A stretch of DNA of 64,000 bases. Source: Bradyrhizobium liaoningense (GTDB lineage: Bacteria > Pseudomonadota > Alphaproteobacteria > Rhizobiales > Xanthobacteraceae). Every line of letters starts with the position of its first letter. The first letter of the stretch is position 1. Below are positions 45,938 to 55,514 of the stretch, piece after piece. The notes beneath the pieces are model-generated. The model had not been told where the DNA came from. It saw only the letters and a list, made by a program, of their open reading frames with translations, and searched no databases. A program made the position numbers and the translations under genes. The stretch is taken from contig NZ_JAFCJM010000015.1 of NCBI RefSeq assembly GCF_018130955.1, positions 108,746-172,745 of the forward strand, written 5' to 3'.

Positions 45938-47479
45938 TTAGACCGGTTTCGGATCGAGCGTGGTCGACCATAGCGCGACGTCGGCACGGTCGCGCAGCGT
46001 CACCGTCATCTGCCCGTTCGCGCCATCAATCTTGACGTGGCCGAAGAACTGCATGCCGGCTGACGGCGGCAGGTTCGGCTTGTCCTTGCCCGGCGCCTTG
46101 ATGAAGCGGACCTCGGGACCAAAGGTGTTGTCGAGATCGTTGGGGCCAAACGTGCCGGCATGCAGCGGGCCGGAAACGAATTCCCAGAACGGATCGAACT
46201 CCTGGAATTGCGCCTTGTTCGGATCGTAGTAATGCGCGGCGGCATAGTGCACGTCGGCCGTGAGCCAGACCGTGTTCCTGATCGGCGCCATCTTGATGAA
46301 GCGCAGGAGATCGGCGATCTCCAGCTCGCGGCCGCGCGGCGGGCCGTCGCCTTGCGCAAAAGCTTCCGAGCCGCCCTTCGCGGTGTCGGCGACGATAAGG
46401 CTGAGCGGCATGTCGGAGGCGATCACCTTCCAGGTCGCGCGCGAGTTGAGCAGGCCGCGCTTCAGCCAGGCGATCTGGTCCGGGCCGAGGAAGTAGCTGG
46501 CGGGCCCGTAAGTCGTTTCCTGGTTCGGACCGTTGGCGCCGCGATAGCTGCGCTCGTCCAGCATGAAGACGTCGAGATGCGGGCCGTAGGCAATCTGGCG
46601 ATAGACCCGGCCCGGCTCCACGATGCTCTCGCGCATCGGATACATCTCGTGAAAGGCGCGCGCAGCTCGCGCCGCGAGCAGCGTGATGTTGCGCTCCTTG
46701 TAGGCGACCGGCAGCTCCTTCGACAGCGACCAGTTGTTGGTCACCTCGTGGTCGTCCCACTGCACAAAGATCGGGACTTCGGCATTGAAGGCGCGGACGT
46801 TGTCGTCGGAGAAATTGTACTTGTGCGCGGCGCGGAATTCGTCGAGCGTTTCGGCGACCTTGGCCTTCTCGGCAATGGTGACGTTCTTCCAGAGCTTGCC
46901 GTCGGCGAGCTTCACCTCTGAGAGAATCGGGCCGTCGGCATAGATCGTGTCGCCGGAATGCAGGAAGAAGTCCGGGCGGTGCTTGCGCATGGTCGCGAAG
47001 GTGAACATGCCGCCGTCATCGGGATTGATGCCCCAGCCCTGGCCGGCGACGTCGCCGCCCCAGACGAAGCTGACGTCGCGACGATCGGCGGGCGCAGTGC
47101 GGAAGCGCCCGACCACAGGCTCGCTCTCGGCGGCAGTAAAGGAGAGATCGCGGAAGCGGACGCGGTAGAAGATGTCCTGCCCACCGGGAAGATTCTCAAG
47201 CACCATCTTGGCGGTGAAATCGCTCTCGGGCAGCGCTGGGATCGGCGGCAGCGCGCGCGCATTGCCAAAAGACTCCGATGTCGCGACCTCGACCAGCATT
47301 TGCGAGGGCCGGTCGGCACGCGCCCAGACCACGCCGCCGTCGACGGTAACGTCGCCGGACTGCACGCCGTGGCTGATCAGCGGCCGGTCGGCGGCGCGCG
47401 ACAGATGCGGCATCGCGATCGCGCCGAGCGCGCCGGCGCTGGTGGAGAGGAACCGACGGCGGGAGAGTTTGATTTTCAT
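45938..47479 (-). CDS. phoD: alkaline phosphatase D family protein
   Basis: 513 residues. Tat signal LSRRRFLSTSAGALGA at the N-terminus, a PhoD_N domain (~40-135), and the PhoD metallophosphatase with HSGDTIYAD, QWDDHEVTNNW and a late LTADVHYAAAHYYD metal site. Periplasmic phosphodiesterase/monoesterase that scavenges phosphate, usually calcium-iron dependent. ATG 47479 puts the Tat motif at residue ~5; longer frames reach 47569. Confidence 0.93.
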   Translation of the reverse strand: MKIKLSRRRFLSTSAGALGAIAMPHLSRAADRPLISHGVQSGDVTVDGGVVWARADRPSQMLVEVATSESFGNARALPPIPALPESDFTAKMVLENLPGGQDIFYRVRFRDLSFTAAESEPVVGRFRTAPADRRDVSFVWGGDVAGQGWGINPDDGGMFTFATMRKHRPDFFLHSGDTIYADGPILSEVKLADGKLWKNVTIAEKAKVAETLDEFRAAHKYNFSDDNVRAFNAEVPIFVQWDDHEVTNNWSLSKELPVAYKERNITLLAARAARAFHEMYPMRESIVEPGRVYRQIAYGPHLDVFMLDERSYRGANGPNQETTYGPASYFLGPDQIAWLKRGLLNSRATWKVIASDMPLSLIVADTAKGGSEAFAQGDGPPRGRELEIADLLRFIKMAPIRNTVWLTADVHYAAAHYYDPNKAQFQEFDPFWEFVSGPLHAGTFGPNDLDNTFGPEVRFIKAPGKDKPNLPPSAGMQFFGHVKIDGANGQMTVTLRDRADVALWSTTLDPKPV

Positions 47480-47599
47480 TGGGGGATTCGCTGGCTGAGA
47501 CACGGTCATTCCGGGTTCGATGCGTACCGCATCGCCCCGGAGTGACAGGGACAAGCTATATTGAGACAATGTGACGCAGCAATAACGCCGGCAAGGTGC

Positions 47600-49048
47600 T
47601 CAGGCGTTGCCTGCCGCGCGGAATTGCGCGCCGGCGCGCTGGAGGTTTTGCGGCAGGCTCAAGAGCACGGCCTTGCGGTCGGCAACCGCCGCATGGAATT
47701 GATCGAGCGCGATGTTGAATGCGGCGAGCCCGCCTTCCTCGATCGCGCCATGATCGAAGCAGCGCAGCGTATCGCGTAGGATTTCGTCGGCCTCGGTCTG
47801 CATCTGGTCGAGCTCTTCGGTCGTCTCGCTCTTCCTTGCCGCGACGATCATATCCATGAGCCGTTCGCGCAGATGGCTGTTGTTGTCGCGTTCGTCCTTC
47901 TTCAGGTAACCCGCGAACCACGCGCCGATCGAGCCCATGGCGGAGAGCGCCATCAGGCCCCACCAGATGTAATCGCTGTACTTGTCGAGGAAGGTCTTTT
48001 CTTCGCCGTCGACGAAGGCGGCCGCACCCGGATGCACGGGAATCACGGCGTCCTTGTCGGTGTCCGGCGTCTCGATCTTCGCGGCCAGCGGGAATTCCGT
48101 CACCAATTGCTGACGTATGGCGAAGAGCTGCCGGGTGAACATCGCAACCGTGGTTTCCGACAGGCCTTTGCGCGCCACGATGTGGTGCGCGAAGCTGATC
48201 GTCTTGACCTCTTCTTCCGGCCGGTCGGGAGAACCTCCGTAAGTGCCGGCAGGGATCTCCGCGGCTTCATACACCGGATGGTTCTGTGCGATCGCATCGG
48301 CCGAGTCGATCGCAAGGAAGGTCGGAACGCCGCCGTCCTTGGCCGAGGCCGCAATGGCGTCGGCGGTGATCTTGCTGTTGACGGGACCGGCGGCGAGGAA
48401 GGCATCGGCCTTCTGGCCGCGGATCATCTCGGCGGCTTCGTTCGCCGGGAATTGCACGATGTCCACCTTGGCGGGATCGACGCCATATTGCTGCAGGATC
48501 ACCTTCAGCAGGTTGACGTTGGCCTGCGTGCGGCCGACCACGCCGACGCGATGGCCGGCAAGCTGCGCGATCTTGGTGATCTTCGGGCCCTTCTTCTTGC
48601 CCTTGCCGGGCGGCGGCACCCAGAGCACCACGACGTTCTTGCGCAGCGTCGCGACGGCCTGTGCGTTCTTGGGAACGTCGAGGTCGCCGCGCACGATGGC
48701 GAGATCGACCTTGCCTTGCGCGAGCGCTTCGGCGCTGGCGGTCGCGCCGTCTGTCTGAACCGGGCGCAGCCGCACATAACCTTTGCTCTGCGCGAAGGCC
48801 TGGGTCAGCGTCTGCACGACCTTGACGTCATCGCTGTTGGCAGGCCCCACCGCGATCTTCAGCGTCACCGGCCGCATCGCGAAGTAATAGCCGCCGACCA
48901 GCGTGCCGATGACGGCGAGCACGAGTGCGAGCGACACAAGCATGGTCTTCCGCGCCGCCGATCGCGGCGACGTCGGCGTGGGTATGTCGGCCAGGTCGGT
49001 ACCCCCGGTCATCGATCTCCCAAACATGCGTTTCAGGCCTGGTTTCAT
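47600..49048 (-). CDS. TAXI family TRAP solute-binding protein, membrane-anchored at both ends
   Basis: 482 residues. N-terminal transmembrane helix (~35-58), then the TAXI periplasmic binding domain (KIAVGPANSDDV to ~350), and a second transmembrane helix (~355-375, YIWWGLMALSAMGSIGAWFAG) followed by a ~100-residue charged helical cytoplasmic tail. The second helix and tail are unlike a free binding protein and suggest signalling or complex formation. No TRAP permease gene in the window. ATG 49048. Confidence 0.85.
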   Translation of the reverse strand: MKPGLKRMFGRSMTGGTDLADIPTPTSPRSAARKTMLVSLALVLAVIGTLVGGYYFAMRPVTLKIAVGPANSDDVKVVQTLTQAFAQSKGYVRLRPVQTDGATASAEALAQGKVDLAIVRGDLDVPKNAQAVATLRKNVVVLWVPPPGKGKKKGPKITKIAQLAGHRVGVVGRTQANVNLLKVILQQYGVDPAKVDIVQFPANEAAEMIRGQKADAFLAAGPVNSKITADAIAASAKDGGVPTFLAIDSADAIAQNHPVYEAAEIPAGTYGGSPDRPEEEVKTISFAHHIVARKGLSETTVAMFTRQLFAIRQQLVTEFPLAAKIETPDTDKDAVIPVHPGAAAFVDGEEKTFLDKYSDYIWWGLMALSAMGSIGAWFAGYLKKDERDNNSHLRERLMDMIVAARKSETTEELDQMQTEADEILRDTLRCFDHGAIEEGGLAAFNIALDQFHAAVADRKAVLLSLPQNLQRAGAQFRAAGNA

Positions 49049-49198
49049 CCTGGCCTGATAGCTACGCCCACAATTGTAGCAAATTTCTTGCCCGCCGGGG
49101 TTACATCTCCGTCATGGTTAGCGGATGGACGAAATCCGTATGAACCGGGGCGTAAGCCGGGTGTTAGGGTAAAGTTCCCCTGAAGAACGGAGGCGGTC

Positions 49199-49492
49199 AT
49201 GGCGGAGCGGTTGTCGTCGGAAGCGCGCAAGCAGGCCCTGGGCGGGCTGGCGGGCTGGAATGAGACCCCGGGACGCGAAGCGATCGGCAAGACCTTCACG
49301 TTCAAGGATTTCAACGAAGCCTTCGGCTTCATGACTCGCGCGGCCCTGGTCGCCGAGAAGATGGATCACCACCCCGAATGGCGCAACGTCTACAAGACGG
49401 TGGAGGTGGTGCTGGCCACCCATGACGCCGGAGGCGTCACGGCCCTCGACATCGAGCTCGCCAGGGCGATGAACGCCATCGCCAAAGCCTGA
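49199..49492 (+). CDS. phhB: pterin-4a-carbinolamine dehydratase
   Basis: Regenerates the tetrahydropterin cofactor after phenylalanine hydroxylation. 97 residues; family motif [18 protein letters not shown], with the catalytic HHPEW and the second His in ATHDAGGVT. Normal length. ATG 49199, ACGGAGG upstream. No phenylalanine hydroxylase here. Confidence 0.95.
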   Translation: MAERLSSEARKQALGGLAGWNETPGREAIGKTFTFKDFNEAFGFMTRAALVAEKMDHHPEWRNVYKTVEVVLATHDAGGVTALDIELARAMNAIAKA

Positions 49493-49595
49493 CCGCGACA
49501 GTTCGGTATCTTGCGGGGCGTCGGCCAATCCCCATCTTGTGAACGACGACGGATGCGGCCATCGGCCGCGCCGGGCTGAACGGGGAGTTTCGACC

Positions 49596-49973
49596 ATGGC
49601 TGCCGAACACAGTGTCGGCTTCGAGCCGGCCGATCGGCTCGCGGAAGATCGCGACAGCGTGCGCCGGCGCTTCTGGCGGAAAGCGAAGCGTGTCGCGGCG
49701 CACCTGCCATTCGCCGAAGATCTGCTTGCCGCCTATTACTGCGCCTTCGACAAGCAGACGCCGCGCCATGTCCAGGCGTCGCTGTTGGGAGCGATCGCCT
49801 ATTTCATACTGCCGTTCGACTTCGTTCCCGACGTGCTGCCGGTGCTCGGCTTCACCGACGACGCCGCGATTCTGGCGACCGCGATCAAACTCGTCGCCAG
49901 CAACATCACGTCGGAGCACCGCGAAGCCGCCCGCGCCGCGCTGAAGCGCGGCGTGGAGGAGGCGGCGGGGTAG
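49596..49973 (+). CDS. YkvA/DUF1232 family protein
   Basis: 125 residues. The DUF1232 core is YYCAFDKQTPRHVQASLLGAIAYFILPFDFVPDVLPVLG, with the D-F-x-P-D signature and a membrane-adjacent hydrophobic stretch. Function unknown. ATG 49596 has GGGGAG upstream; GTG 49539 would be longer. Confidence 0.9.
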   Translation: MAAEHSVGFEPADRLAEDRDSVRRRFWRKAKRVAAHLPFAEDLLAAYYCAFDKQTPRHVQASLLGAIAYFILPFDFVPDVLPVLGFTDDAAILATAIKLVASNITSEHREAARAALKRGVEEAAG

Positions 49974-50003
49974 GCGCAATCGCGCTCGGTTGCCAACCCC
50001 AAT

Positions 50004-50030
50004 GTCGTCCTGGCTTTTCGCCAGGACGAC
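50004..50030. terminator. hairpin between convergent genes
   Basis: gtcgtcctggc-ttttc-gccaggacgac, 11-bp perfect stem, between YkvA and the second TAXI gene. It resembles one arm pair of the palindrome around the IS at 36 kb, so it may be a repeat remnant serving as a bidirectional terminator. Confidence 0.55.
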
Positions 50031-50050
50031 CATCCGGAAAAAGACGCCCG

Positions 50051-51217
50051 CTACTTCCGCGCCTGCGCCCGTGCGTTCTCGGCTTCCCAGGCCTGGAATT
50101 GCTTGAACAGCGCTTCCTTGTCGGTCTCCGACTGCACCACCTTGGCCGCCGCGGGATTCTGCTTCAGGAAGGCCTCAAAACGCTGCCGTGCCACCGGCTC
50201 GACGCCGTGGCTGTCGAGCCATTGCTGGGCGACCGGCAACCGGTTCCAGCCCGACAGGGGCGCGGCGAGCGAGACTTCCTTCCATTTCGGATGGAACGGC
50301 GGATTCTGCAGCGTCGGGAATTTCGTGAAGAACGCGTCCACGAATTGCGCGATCTTGCGATAGCGATCGGTGTTCGCCGCCCAGCTATAGGCCGCGAGCA
50401 CGGCCGGTACCGCGATCGTATCGACGGTCTCGCCGTCCTTGATCAGGTTCGGGTAGTCCTTTGCGGTCAGCGTCGCCGGCAGGTAGTCGCTCTGCAACGG
50501 CTTCGCATAGTCGACCGTCGCGAGATGGAAGCGGCCGTCATTGTTGAAGGTCGAGACCGACTTGTACGGTTTGCCGCCGACCACGATCACGGCGTCGATC
50601 TCGCCGGCCTTCAATTTCTCCATCGCGATGCGCTGCTCGACATAGACGAAGTTCGCCTTGATTCCGAGCCGCTCGAACACCGTCAGCGCGGTGACGAAGG
50701 TGCCGCCATTGGGCAGGTCGACGCTGACCTTCTTGCCTTCGAGATCCTTCAGAGTCGCAACCGATCTCGGCGCGATCACCTGCATCTCCTCATTGTAGAG
50801 CTTTGTCACATAGGTGAACTGCTTCTTGATGTCCTTGGCAAAGCCCTTGCGCTCGAGATAGTCGAGCGTGTCGGCCCGGACGATGCCGAGGTCGACGCCT
50901 TGCAAGAACAAAATGTCGGCGACGCTCTGCACCGAACCGCGGCCGACGATCGGCAATACGCGCAACTTGTTGCCGTCGTCGAGCACGGAGGCGAGGTCTG
51001 CCCCGAACTGTACATAGGTGCCGCCGATTGTGCCGGTGATCAGCGTCACCGTATTGGCGTTGAGTGCCTGCTTGGTCGAGGTCGAGCCGAACTGGAAGAT
51101 CGCCTTCAGACTGTCGGAGACCTTGGTCGGGTCATATTCGGCCTGCTCGGCGGCCTGCGCGGCAGAGCCGCAGATCATCATCATGGCGGCAAGCGCCATT
51201 CTCGCAACGTTGCGCAT
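50051..51217 (-). CDS. TAXI family TRAP solute-binding protein
   Basis: 388 residues with a signal peptide (MRNVARMALAAMMMICGSAAQA). TAXI domain with ITGTIGGTYVQFGADLASVL near residue 60. Likely binds a small acid such as glutamate or a dicarboxylate, but no permease is nearby. ATG 51217 chosen for the signal peptide; the open frame goes on to 51418. A Sel1-like gene starts upstream on the same strand, 22 bp away, so they may be co-transcribed. Confidence 0.88.
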   Translation of the reverse strand: MRNVARMALAAMMMICGSAAQAAEQAEYDPTKVSDSLKAIFQFGSTSTKQALNANTVTLITGTIGGTYVQFGADLASVLDDGNKLRVLPIVGRGSVQSVADILFLQGVDLGIVRADTLDYLERKGFAKDIKKQFTYVTKLYNEEMQVIAPRSVATLKDLEGKKVSVDLPNGGTFVTALTVFERLGIKANFVYVEQRIAMEKLKAGEIDAVIVVGGKPYKSVSTFNNDGRFHLATVDYAKPLQSDYLPATLTAKDYPNLIKDGETVDTIAVPAVLAAYSWAANTDRYRKIAQFVDAFFTKFPTLQNPPFHPKWKEVSLAAPLSGWNRLPVAQQWLDSHGVEPVARQRFEAFLKQNPAAAKVVQSETDKEALFKQFQAWEAENARAQARK

Positions 51218-51239
51218 CGTGTTCCCTGCTAAGTCGGTT

Positions 51240-52127
51240 CTAGTTTTGAAGCTGAGTGAGGCGCTGCCGGGCTTCCGCCGAGCCGAGCTTTGCCGCTTTC
51301 TGGTACCAGTCGCGCGCGGCGGCCGGGTCTGCGGTGATGCTGCGTGTGTCCTTGGTGCCGAGCACCGCCGGATCGAAAGTTTGTCCCAGCATGAAGGCGG
51401 CGGCTGCATCCTGCGCATTTGCGGCGCGTTCGAGCAGCAGCCGTGCGGCCGAGATATCGCCGATGGCGATCAGGCTTTTGGCGCGGGTCATCAGCCCCGC
51501 CAGCGTATCGGCGTCGAGCGTCTTCGCGACCGGAGGCGTCGGCGGGGGTGCCGGCGCAGCGGCGGGCGCTGGCGCAGGTAATGGCGTCTGCGCCTGCAGC
51601 GCGGTCTGGTAGGCGTTTGCGATCGCCTCGCGGCTCGGCGCCGCCGGTGCCGGTGCCGGTGCCGGTGTCACGACATCCTTCGTGTCGGCGCTCGCAAGCT
51701 GCATCGGGTTCGATACGCGCGCCGGATCCTTCAGCGGGATCTGGCGGACCGGCGGAACGTTGGCGGGTGGCGTGGCCGGCTGGTTCGCCATCACGCTGCT
51801 CACCCAGGCGCCGGTATTGAGTTGCAAGAGGCGGCTGACATCGGCCTGAAACAGGACGATCAGCACCGCAATGGCGCTCGCAGCGAGAACGCTCGCCACG
51901 ATCTGCGTGGCGAGGCCGGCGCGCGGCCGCACGCTGCGTGGCGAAAATTCCTGCGGGTCGGGCGCGCTTTCCGGATCGGACAGAAACAGCGGAATCGGAT
52001 CGTGTGGTGAAAGGTCGGTCCGGTCAGCGCGTGCCAGATGATACGGCATGGCTAGCGGATCGTTCGTGTCCTGCGCGACGTCGAAAGCCCTCGACGCCGC
52101 GGAGGGACGGTAGGCCGTCGTCTCCAT
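51240..52127 (-). CDS. membrane protein with Sel1-like repeats
   Basis: 295 residues. Cytoplasmic N-terminus (~1-75), one transmembrane helix (~77-97), a Pro/Ala-rich periplasmic linker (~110-205), and C-terminal Sel1-type helices (AARLLLERAANAQDAAAAFMLG, then DWYQKAAKLGSAEARQRL). Probably a scaffold in the envelope. ATG 52127 has GGGGAG upstream. It is 22 bp before the TAXI gene on the same strand. Confidence 0.8.
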   Translation of the reverse strand: METTAYRPSAASRAFDVAQDTNDPLAMPYHLARADRTDLSPHDPIPLFLSDPESAPDPQEFSPRSVRPRAGLATQIVASVLAASAIAVLIVLFQADVSRLLQLNTGAWVSSVMANQPATPPANVPPVRQIPLKDPARVSNPMQLASADTKDVVTPAPAPAPAAPSREAIANAYQTALQAQTPLPAPAPAAAPAPPPTPPVAKTLDADTLAGLMTRAKSLIAIGDISAARLLLERAANAQDAAAAFMLGQTFDPAVLGTKDTRSITADPAAARDWYQKAAKLGSAEARQRLTQLQN

Positions 52128-52639
52128 GGTCAAACTCCCCAAATACTGAACGCAACGCTGGGGCAGTCCCTGACGCCAGTTTTCTTATTGTTGTTGTCCA
52201 GAAGCGCCCCGCAAACTGGAACCGGTAAATCGCTGTTTGAATCAGCCCAAAAAACGACGGCGGTTTGCGCGAATCAGGAAACTTTTGGGTTTGATTGGGG
52301 CGATGCCGCGGAGCGCACCACAATTTTGCGCGCGGTGGTTGAAGGTAAATTTACCATGCCAGAGACGCTGTGCGTGCAACGAAGTCTCAGCAAAACCACG
52401 AATTGAGGGCACGGTTTCGCCCACCCACCGCTGTCATGCCCGGGCTCGCCGCCTTCGCTAAGGCTTCGGCGGGCGAGCACTCTTGTGGCCCGGGGTGAGT
52501 CGGGACCGGGGCATCCAGTACGCCGCGGCCGCTCGGTTAAGTCGCAGCCGTCTCTGGAATACTGGATCGCCCGATCAAGCCGGACGTTGACAGTTGAATA
52601 TGTGGCGACGCTGCTGCGACGGACACAATCTGCAACACA
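52128..52639. other. 512-bp intergenic region with a dispersed repeat
   Basis: Holds the promoter of the Sel1-like gene and, from about 52433 to 52570, a dispersed repeat starting gtcatgcccgggctcg with inner catccagtac and gtactggat-like arms. No credible gene; short ORFs inside lack domains. Confidence 0.6.
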
Positions 52640-53614
52640 TCACGGATGCAAGATCACCTTGCCCATCGCCTGACGTCCGGCGAGCACTTTCAGCGCGTCG
52701 GCGGTCTGCGCGAGCGGGAAGGTGCGGTCGACATGCGAGGAGATTTTTCCTTCTGCCGTCCACTTCACGAGCTTCTCGAGATTGGCGCGGTTCTTCGCCG
52801 AGTTGAGCCGCGTCCAGGCGCCCCAGAACACGCCGCGGATATCGCAGCCTTTGAGCAGCGCGAGATTGAGCGGCATTTTTGGAATGTCGCCGGCGGCAAA
52901 ACCGATCACCAGGAAACGGCCTTCCCAGGCGATCGAGCGCAGCGCAGCTTCCGCGTAAGCACCGCCCACGGGATCGAAGATGATGTCGACGCCCTTGCCG
53001 TCGGTGAGTTTGCGCAGGCCCTCCTTCAGATCTTCCTTGGCGTAGTTGAGCGTCAGCTCGGCGCCATGCGCCTTCGCGAACGCAAGCTTCTCGTCCGACG
53101 AGGCGCAGGCGATCACCTTGAGGCCCAGCAGCTTGCCGAGCTCGCAGGCCGCAAGGCCGGTGCCGCCGGCCGCGCCCAGCACCGCGAGCGTCTCGCCGGG
53201 TTTCGGGCTCGCGCGATCTTCCAGCGCATGCAACGCGGTGCCGTAGATGATGATGATGCCCGCGGCGCGGTCATAGTCGAGATTGTCCGGGATCTTCACG
53301 ATCGAGGCGGCCGGCAGCGCGATCTTTTCGCGCGCGCCGTTGTGGCCGCACGACGCCACCACGCGATCGCCAACCTTGAGGTCGGTCACGCCGGGGCCGA
53401 TGCTCTCGATCACGCCTGCGACTTCCGCCGCCGGCGAGAACGGGAAGGGCGGCTTGATCTGGTACTTGCCCTGGATCATCAGTATGTCGAAGAAGTTGAG
53501 CGCCGCCGCCTTAATTGCGATCACGGCCTCGCCGGGACCTGCCACCGGATCCGGTACGTCAGCCAGAACGAGATCGTCGGGTTGGCAATATTGCGAGCAG
53601 AGGATGGCTTTCAT
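52640..53614 (-). CDS. NADPH:quinone oxidoreductase, zinc-free MDR family
   Basis: 324 residues, medium-chain dehydrogenase/reductase. Rossmann motif AVLGAAGGTGLAACELGKLLG (~145-165) and the QOR-type end VDRTFPLAQTADALKVL. No zinc-binding cysteines at the catalytic position, so it uses NADPH for one- or two-electron reduction of quinones or enones. ATG 53614. Divergent from the DECR-like SDR gene. Confidence 0.93.
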   Translation of the reverse strand: MKAILCSQYCQPDDLVLADVPDPVAGPGEAVIAIKAAALNFFDILMIQGKYQIKPPFPFSPAAEVAGVIESIGPGVTDLKVGDRVVASCGHNGAREKIALPAASIVKIPDNLDYDRAAGIIIIYGTALHALEDRASPKPGETLAVLGAAGGTGLAACELGKLLGLKVIACASSDEKLAFAKAHGAELTLNYAKEDLKEGLRKLTDGKGVDIIFDPVGGAYAEAALRSIAWEGRFLVIGFAAGDIPKMPLNLALLKGCDIRGVFWGAWTRLNSAKNRANLEKLVKWTAEGKISSHVDRTFPLAQTADALKVLAGRQAMGKVILHP

Positions 53615-53723
53615 GGCGGCACCTTGAGTGTTTCAGAACTGGCGTTTCCGAGCTGGAATTATAGTTTGCCCGTTTCTGCCGGATTTAGGCACGGGCGACA
53701 ATACAGCGCGAAGGATTCAAACG

Positions 53724-54563
53724 ATGTTTGAAACAGGGCTGCTCAGCGGCAAGCGCATCCTGGTGACGGGCGGTGGCTCGGGCCTTGGCGCTGCGATGGG
53801 GCGGCGCTTCCTCGAACTCGGCGCCGAGCTCGTGATTTGCGGCCGCAAGGTCGATCGGCTCGAGGCCGCGGCCTCTGTGATGCAACAGCAGACCGGCGGC
53901 AAGGTCACGACGATCGGCTGCGACATCCGCGACGGCGCCGCAGTTGATGCCATGATGGATCAGATCTGGCGCGAGGCGCCGCTCGATATCCTCGTCAACA
54001 ACGCTGCCGCAACCTTCATCGCGCAGAGCGAGCATCTGTCATTCCGTGCGGCGGACGCCATCCTTGCGCCGACGCTGCATGGCGCGATGTATTGCACGCT
54101 CGCGGCGGGAAAGCGCTGGATCGAGGGCAAGCACAGGGGCGTCGTGCTCTCGATCCTGTCAACCTCGACCATCACCGGCCGCGCCTTCACCGTACCGTCG
54201 GCGATGGCGAAGTCGGCGATGCTGGCGATGACCAAGAGCCTTGCGGTGGAATGGGGGCCGAGGGGCGTCCGCACCGTCGCGATCGCGCCGGGGCCGTTCC
54301 CGACCGCAGGCGCCACCGGGCAGTTGCGGCCAGAGGGCCGCGACGAGGGTTGGACCTCGCGTAATCCGATGGGCCGCACCGGCGAGCATCGCGAGCTTGC
54401 CGATCTCGCAAGTTTTTTGGTCTCGGATCGCGCGGGCTACATCAATGGCGAGATGGTGGTGATCGACGGCGGCGCGCATTTGCGCAGTTCCGGCGCCGAG
54501 GATCTGTTGCGCTGGACCGACGCGCAATGGGCCGAGCAGCGCGCCGCGCGAACCAAAGGCTAA
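53724..54563 (+). CDS. SDR family, 2,4-dienoyl-CoA reductase-like
   Basis: 279 residues. TGGGSGLGAAM cofactor motif, NNAAATFI, and FTVPSAMAKSAM in place of the usual Tyr-x3-Lys: Ser-x3-Lys, the pattern of mitochondrial-type 2,4-dienoyl-CoA reductase (DECR1), as is KSLAVEWGPRGVR with GPFPTAG. It would use NADPH to reduce 2,4-dienoyl-CoA during unsaturated fatty-acid breakdown. ATG 53724. Substrate is inference from this motif. Confidence 0.85.
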   Translation: MFETGLLSGKRILVTGGGSGLGAAMGRRFLELGAELVICGRKVDRLEAAASVMQQQTGGKVTTIGCDIRDGAAVDAMMDQIWREAPLDILVNNAAATFIAQSEHLSFRAADAILAPTLHGAMYCTLAAGKRWIEGKHRGVVLSILSTSTITGRAFTVPSAMAKSAMLAMTKSLAVEWGPRGVRTVAIAPGPFPTAGATGQLRPEGRDEGWTSRNPMGRTGEHRELADLASFLVSDRAGYINGEMVVIDGGAHLRSSGAEDLLRWTDAQWAEQRAARTKG

Positions 54564-54677
54564 CTCTACGCCGCTCCTAACTACCTTCCCAAGCAGGGTT
54601 TTCCCGGGTATCTCTGCCCGGGGACAAAGCGCTCTCGGGCCATCTTCCAGTCACAATATTGAGGGAACCACTCCGGC

Positions 54678-55322
54678 ATGTGGCGGGTGCTATTGGCTTC
54701 GATGACTGTTGTGGTGGTGTGCGGGATTGCCGATCTCGCGCAAGCGCAGACTGCGCAACCGGCGCCGAAAGCGGCGCCCAAGGCGTCAACGACGGCACCG
54801 AGTCCCGCGCCGAAGACAGCGGCCAAGCCCGAGAGCAAGCCCATGGCGCCCCCCGCAGCGGTTACCGGTGGAGCCGAGCCGACCCTGATCGGCCAGTTCG
54901 GAACCTGGGGTGCCTATTCCGCCGTGCCCAATGGCAAGAAGGTCTGCTTCGCGCTGGCCAAACCGTCGTCGTCCAAGACCAATCCGCCGAATCGCCCGCG
55001 CGACCCCGCCTATGCCTTCGTCTCGACCCGGCCGTCGGAGAAGGTCTCCAACGAAGTCTCGATCATGATCGGCTACGCGCTGAAGCCGGGCTCTGAATCG
55101 ACGCTCGAAGTCGGCGGCGGCTCCTACGCGATGTATACTCAGGGCGACGGCCTTTGGATCAAGAATGCGGCCGAGGAGGAGCGGATGGTGGAAGCCATGC
55201 GCAAATCGGCCGATCTGGTGGTCAAGGGCATGTCGGCCAAGGGGACGGAGACGACCGACACCTTCTCGCTGAAGGGCCTCGCCCAGGCGCTGGACCGCAT
55301 CGCGCAGGACTGCAAGCGTTAA
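54678..55322 (+). CDS. invasion-associated locus B (IalB) family protein
   Basis: 214 residues. Signal peptide (MWRVLLASMTVVVVCGIADLAQA), an Ala/Pro/Lys-rich linker (~25-65), and an IalB domain (GQFGTWGAYSAVPNGKKVCFA to the C-terminal cysteine DCKR). Two cysteines probably form a disulfide. Periplasmic; role in stress or host contact is unproven in soil rhizobia. ATG 54678. Confidence 0.9.
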   Translation: MWRVLLASMTVVVVCGIADLAQAQTAQPAPKAAPKASTTAPSPAPKTAAKPESKPMAPPAAVTGGAEPTLIGQFGTWGAYSAVPNGKKVCFALAKPSSSKTNPPNRPRDPAYAFVSTRPSEKVSNEVSIMIGYALKPGSESTLEVGGGSYAMYTQGDGLWIKNAAEEERMVEAMRKSADLVVKGMSAKGTETTDTFSLKGLAQALDRIAQDCKR

Positions 55323-55410
55323 GACCGAAAGCGTTAAGACCGAAAGCGGTCAGCGCGGTCGCAATCGGCGGTTCCGGTTGCTATATAGGGGCGGTTCCAA
55401 GCTTTCTTCC

Positions 55411-55491
55411 GTCATTCCGGAGCGATGCGCAGCATCGAGCCCGGAATCTCGAGATTCCGGGTTCGGCTCTTCGAGCCGCCCCGGAACGACG
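55411..55491. repeat. CATTCCGG-type dispersed repeat, copy 2
   Basis: gtcattccgg start, gatgcgcagcatcg dyad, then cccggaatctcgagattccggg and ggctcttcgagccgcc. It lies directly upstream of rlmN, so the rlmN promoter must overlap or precede it. Confidence 0.75.
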
Positions 55492-55514
55492 AAAAAAACA
55501 CCCAGGTCCAATCA

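Noticed and set aside
47873..49183. 436-codon ORF antisense to the anchored TAXI gene
   Set aside because: Arg/Asp/His-rich shadow frame without domains.
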